From positions 1-37,352 of the forward strand of contig JAAYIC010000004.1 of the NCBI GenBank assembly GCA_012735195.1: DNA of 37,352 nt, in the 5' to 3' direction. Below the pieces are notes generated by a model that saw only the letters and a list, made by a program, of their open reading frames with translations, was not told the DNA's origin and made no database searches. Below, piece by piece: positions 35,686 to 37,352 of the stretch. Position numbers and translations under genes: made by a program. Origin of the DNA: Bacillota bacterium. Lineage in GTDB: Bacteria; Bacillota; UBA4882; UBA10575. Every line of letters begins with the position of its first letter. Position 1 is the first letter of the stretch.

Positions 35686-36279
35686 AAAAGGAGTTTCCTT
35701 TACCTGCGTGTCTGATAAACGCTGTTTTGTGCCGGGACACGCCGGGCTAGGATTGGCCTCTGTCGTTTCTTATGGGTGAAAACCTCCTCGGAATCCGACA
35801 AATGCTGATCCAGTCAGCGGGGGCCTATGACATAAGCGGGTTTATCCGACTCCGCTCGGTCCCCCCGCCCACCCCGGTGTCCATCAGGATTGTCTGCTCA
35901 CCCGTCCGCTCCCAAGGGCTCCCGGTTTTGTGCGGATAATTTTTTCAGCCCTCGGTCGAGAATTCGCCCACTTCCCGCCCGTTCCCTGTTAGTTGCCTCT
36001 TAATGAGCGGCAAGAAAAAGTTAAGACCGAGCGAAGCGAGCATCGTTTAGCCTTGACTTTTTCGCCGTCCACGAATTACCATGATCCCATCATGGGAACG
36101 GGCGGAGGCTTCCTAACAACTTTCAGGGAATGGCCCCCTGTGGGGGAAATGGATGGGTGATTTGACTTCGAAGGAACAGCATCGGGTGGATCGAAGGGGG
36201 CATTAAATCAGGCAAAAGCCCCCGGAACGCTAGCGGAGCCAGGACGGCGACCCGCATGAGTTTTAAAGTTCCGGGGGCT
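35686..36279. other. Gene-free, highly structured region: candidate large non-coding RNA or non-autonomous element
   Basis: No convincing reading frame lies between the nucleotidase start and the ankyrin remnant. Instead inverted repeats tile the stretch. They are 35687-35692/35696-35701 (6 bp), 35706-35712/35736-35742 (7 bp), 35761-35765/35796-35800 (5 bp), 35817-35823/35862-35868 (7 bp) around 35835-35839/35852-35856 (5 bp). Then comes a nested set, 35898-35907/36151-36160 (10 bp, one G-U) enclosing 35975-35986/36094-36105 (12 bp, perfect) enclosing 36008-36025/36052-36067 (about 14 bp, interrupted). Last is 36217-36228/36268-36279 (12 bp, perfect). It is GC-richer than its AT-rich right flank. 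Orientation and promoter are unclear. Confidence 0.55.
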
Positions 36280-36447
36280 GGACAGAATTGACCCAGATTG
36301 GTGCAGGCAAGGACAATTACAACTCCCTTTAGTTTTGATAATTATTGTCAGTTTTTCTTTACCATTTGAGGTCTCCCTTTCCAATTGTGCAAAAAATCAG
36401 TAATAACTACGTATAGATCAAATGCTAATTGTTTTTACAACCCGTGG
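36280..36447. other. AT-rich spacer without recognised features
   Basis: Between the structured region and the ankyrin remnant I see no gene, no clear promoter and no terminator. Only a downward shift in GC content marks the boundary. Confidence 0.5.
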
Positions 36448-37093
36448 CTAGTATTTCTTTATATATTCCTCCCAAGTATCAGGGTAAAGTTTCTGAATAT
36501 GCTCAAGCGTGCTTTTGTGAATTTTTGTTTCCCAATAATTCACACCCTGCCGGGCAAATTATTTGACAATCTCCATTTTTAGCTTATATTCTTCCGAATC
36601 CAAAGGATATACCCAATTTCTTAATATATCCACAGGATAAAATTCATCATTAGGGTTTTCCCCAGGCAATGCCATGTGTTCTCCTCGAAAATAGGGTTCA
36701 TTTATTTTAGCTTTTTTCTCTATAATTAAATAATATGCATAATATCGGCTCCCGCTTCCACTAAAGCCTTGGTTTTTTCTATCCCACATCCAATCGAATT
36801 CATCAATGGACTAGTCCCTGGTTCAATAAGACTTCGACTTCCCGGAATGTTAAACCCAGTGTAAGTTTTGTTAGGATCTGCGCCGTAGCTCAGTAGAAGC
36901 TTGACAAATTTCGGATCCTCTTTTGCCCATCTGTCTACCCAGGAGAATCCTGTCGCTATAAAAAGCGGAGTTTCTCCTCCATATGTGGTATTTCCTGTCG
37001 TAGCTATATCAGGATCAGCTCCGCACTTTAATAACGCCTCCGCAGACCTGTATTTTTCCATTCCTACTGCCCAGGTTAATAGTGTGGCTCCAC
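36448..37093 (-). pseudogene. Ankyrin-repeat protein remnant, truncated by an IS element
   Basis: Three or four ankyrin repeats are readable: SGATLLTWAVGMEKYRSAEALLKCGADPD, GETPLFIATGFSW...KFVKLLLSYGADPN and GTSPLMNSIGCGIEKTKALVEAGADI. The frame then ends at 36726 (GADIMHII, stop). Ankyrin-like coding resumes in another frame (YYAYYLIIEKKAKINEPYFRG), with the usual repeat spacing too short, so a small deletion probably caused the shift. A TAA at 36559 interrupts MEIVK-FARQGVNYW, after which the same frame runs to TAG at 36448 (HIQKLYPDTWEEYIKKY). The N-terminal part is missing; the gene stops at the IS end at 37093/37094. Such ankyrin proteins sometimes sit beside toxin genes as immunity proteins, but no toxin is seen here. 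Confidence 0.8.
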
Positions 37094-37352
37094 TGGGAAG
37101 TCAACACTTTTCCGGACACTTCTTAAGCGACACCAGCTAAAGTCAGCTCGTTGTGGTGGTTCAGCCATTCTAATGGGCTAAGGTAGCCTAAGCGTTTTTG
37201 GACACGGCGGGTGTTGTAAAAACTTTCTATATATGCAAAAATTGCTTGTCGGACTTCTTCCCTAGTTTGAAAATGCCGCCAGTGGACAACTTCCTTCTTA
37301 AGATTTGCGAAAAAGCTTTCACTCCAAGAGTTGTCACCGGGTTTACCAACCC
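37094..37352 (-). mobile_element. IS3-family (IS150-like) insertion sequence, right end, cut by window edge
   Basis: The element end is set at TGGGAAGTCAACACTTTTCC (plus strand from 37094). It begins with the TG typical of IS3-family tips, 29 bases before the transposase stop. Everything to the window edge belongs to the transposase gene. It interrupts the ankyrin gene. The other end and the target duplication lie outside the window, so the boundary is inferred. Confidence 0.8.
37123..37352 (-). CDS. IS3-family transposase (DDE integrase domain), C-terminal part
   Basis: The last 75 residues of an OrfB-type transposase. The segment GDNSWSESFFANLKKEVV contains the third catalytic acid (Glu in SESFF) of the DDE triad. 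It is followed by the family end HFQTREEVRQAIFAYIESFYNTRRVQKRLGYLSPLEW and a short tail. The first two acidic residues and OrfA lie right of the window. The tail is intact, so the element may be active, but this cannot be judged from one end. Confidence 0.92.
   Translation of the reverse strand, partial: VGKPGDNSWSESFFANLKKEVVHWRHFQTREEVRQAIFAYIESFYNTRRVQKRLGYLSPLEWLNHHNELTLAGVA

Noticed and set aside
35686-36279. The structured region as a group II intron
   Set aside because: No domain V-like 34-base hairpin with a GNRA loop, no GUGYG-type 5' end and no reverse transcriptase frame were found.
35686-36385. A CRISPR array in the gene-free stretch
   Set aside because: No regularly spaced direct repeats exist; the repetition seen is inverted, with different sequences for each stem.
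36385-36582. A 65-codon plus-strand frame
   Set aside because: Antisense to the ankyrin remnant, whose own frame gives clear family sequence on the other strand.

Overview
The window looks like chromosomal DNA of a Gram-positive, Bacillota-type (Clostridia or Limnochordia-like), probably anaerobic and saccharolytic bacterium. The evidence is the gene order rimP-nusA-rnpM-ylxQ-infB-rbfA-nrnA-truB-ribF, the YqhQ (DUF1385)/RF1 pair, strong AGGAGG-type ribosome binding sites with frequent GTG and TTG starts, and near-consensus sigma-A promoters. Genus-level assignment is not possible by eye.

Region 1 (1-5.4 kb): rpmE, yqhQ and the start of prfA run leftward. metK follows, behind a perfect TTGACA-17-TATAAT promoter. 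A GH130 mannoside phosphorylase (+) then converges on mannose-6-phosphate isomerase manA (-) across a shared bidirectional terminator, suggesting a small mannose-handling locus. Region 2 (5.5-6.2 kb): a small Cys-rich membrane protein and tRNA-Ala(GGC) with its own promoter. Region 3 (6.2-14.8 kb): the nusA/infB operon on the minus strand, tightly packed, with a good promoter and a leader hairpin before rimP. NusA carries an unusually long acidic tail.

Region 4 (14.9-19.1 kb): a GH9 cellulase followed by a GH12 endoglucanase lipoprotein (-), divergent from an MscS channel (+). Region 5 (19.2-26.1 kb): a heterodimeric ABC exporter with one degenerate ATP site, a membrane-anchored glycerophosphodiester phosphodiesterase and a PutP-type sodium:solute symporter. 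Region 6 (26.3-29.4 kb): a Crp/Fnr regulator divergent from a metal P1B-type ATPase. The ATPase lacks an N-terminal metal-binding domain and has an unusual CPG membrane motif; a free-standing HMA metallochaperone follows it. Region 7 (29.4-33.1 kb): an SGNH hydrolase and a GH95 alpha-L-fucosidase in one transcription unit, the latter carrying nine tandem tetrapeptide repeats.

Region 8 (33.2-37.35 kb) is accessory and decaying, and partly more AT-rich than the rest. It holds an RDD-like membrane gene split at a homopolymer, an orphan gene 3' remnant and a secreted 5'-nucleotidase broken by one base. An ankyrin-repeat gene there carries a frameshift and a nonsense codon and is cut by an IS3-family element. 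Between the nucleotidase and the ankyrin remnant lies about 600 bp with no gene but with a dense, nested set of inverted repeats (35.69-36.28 kb). It is the best candidate here for an undescribed element: a large structured RNA or a non-autonomous mobile element.
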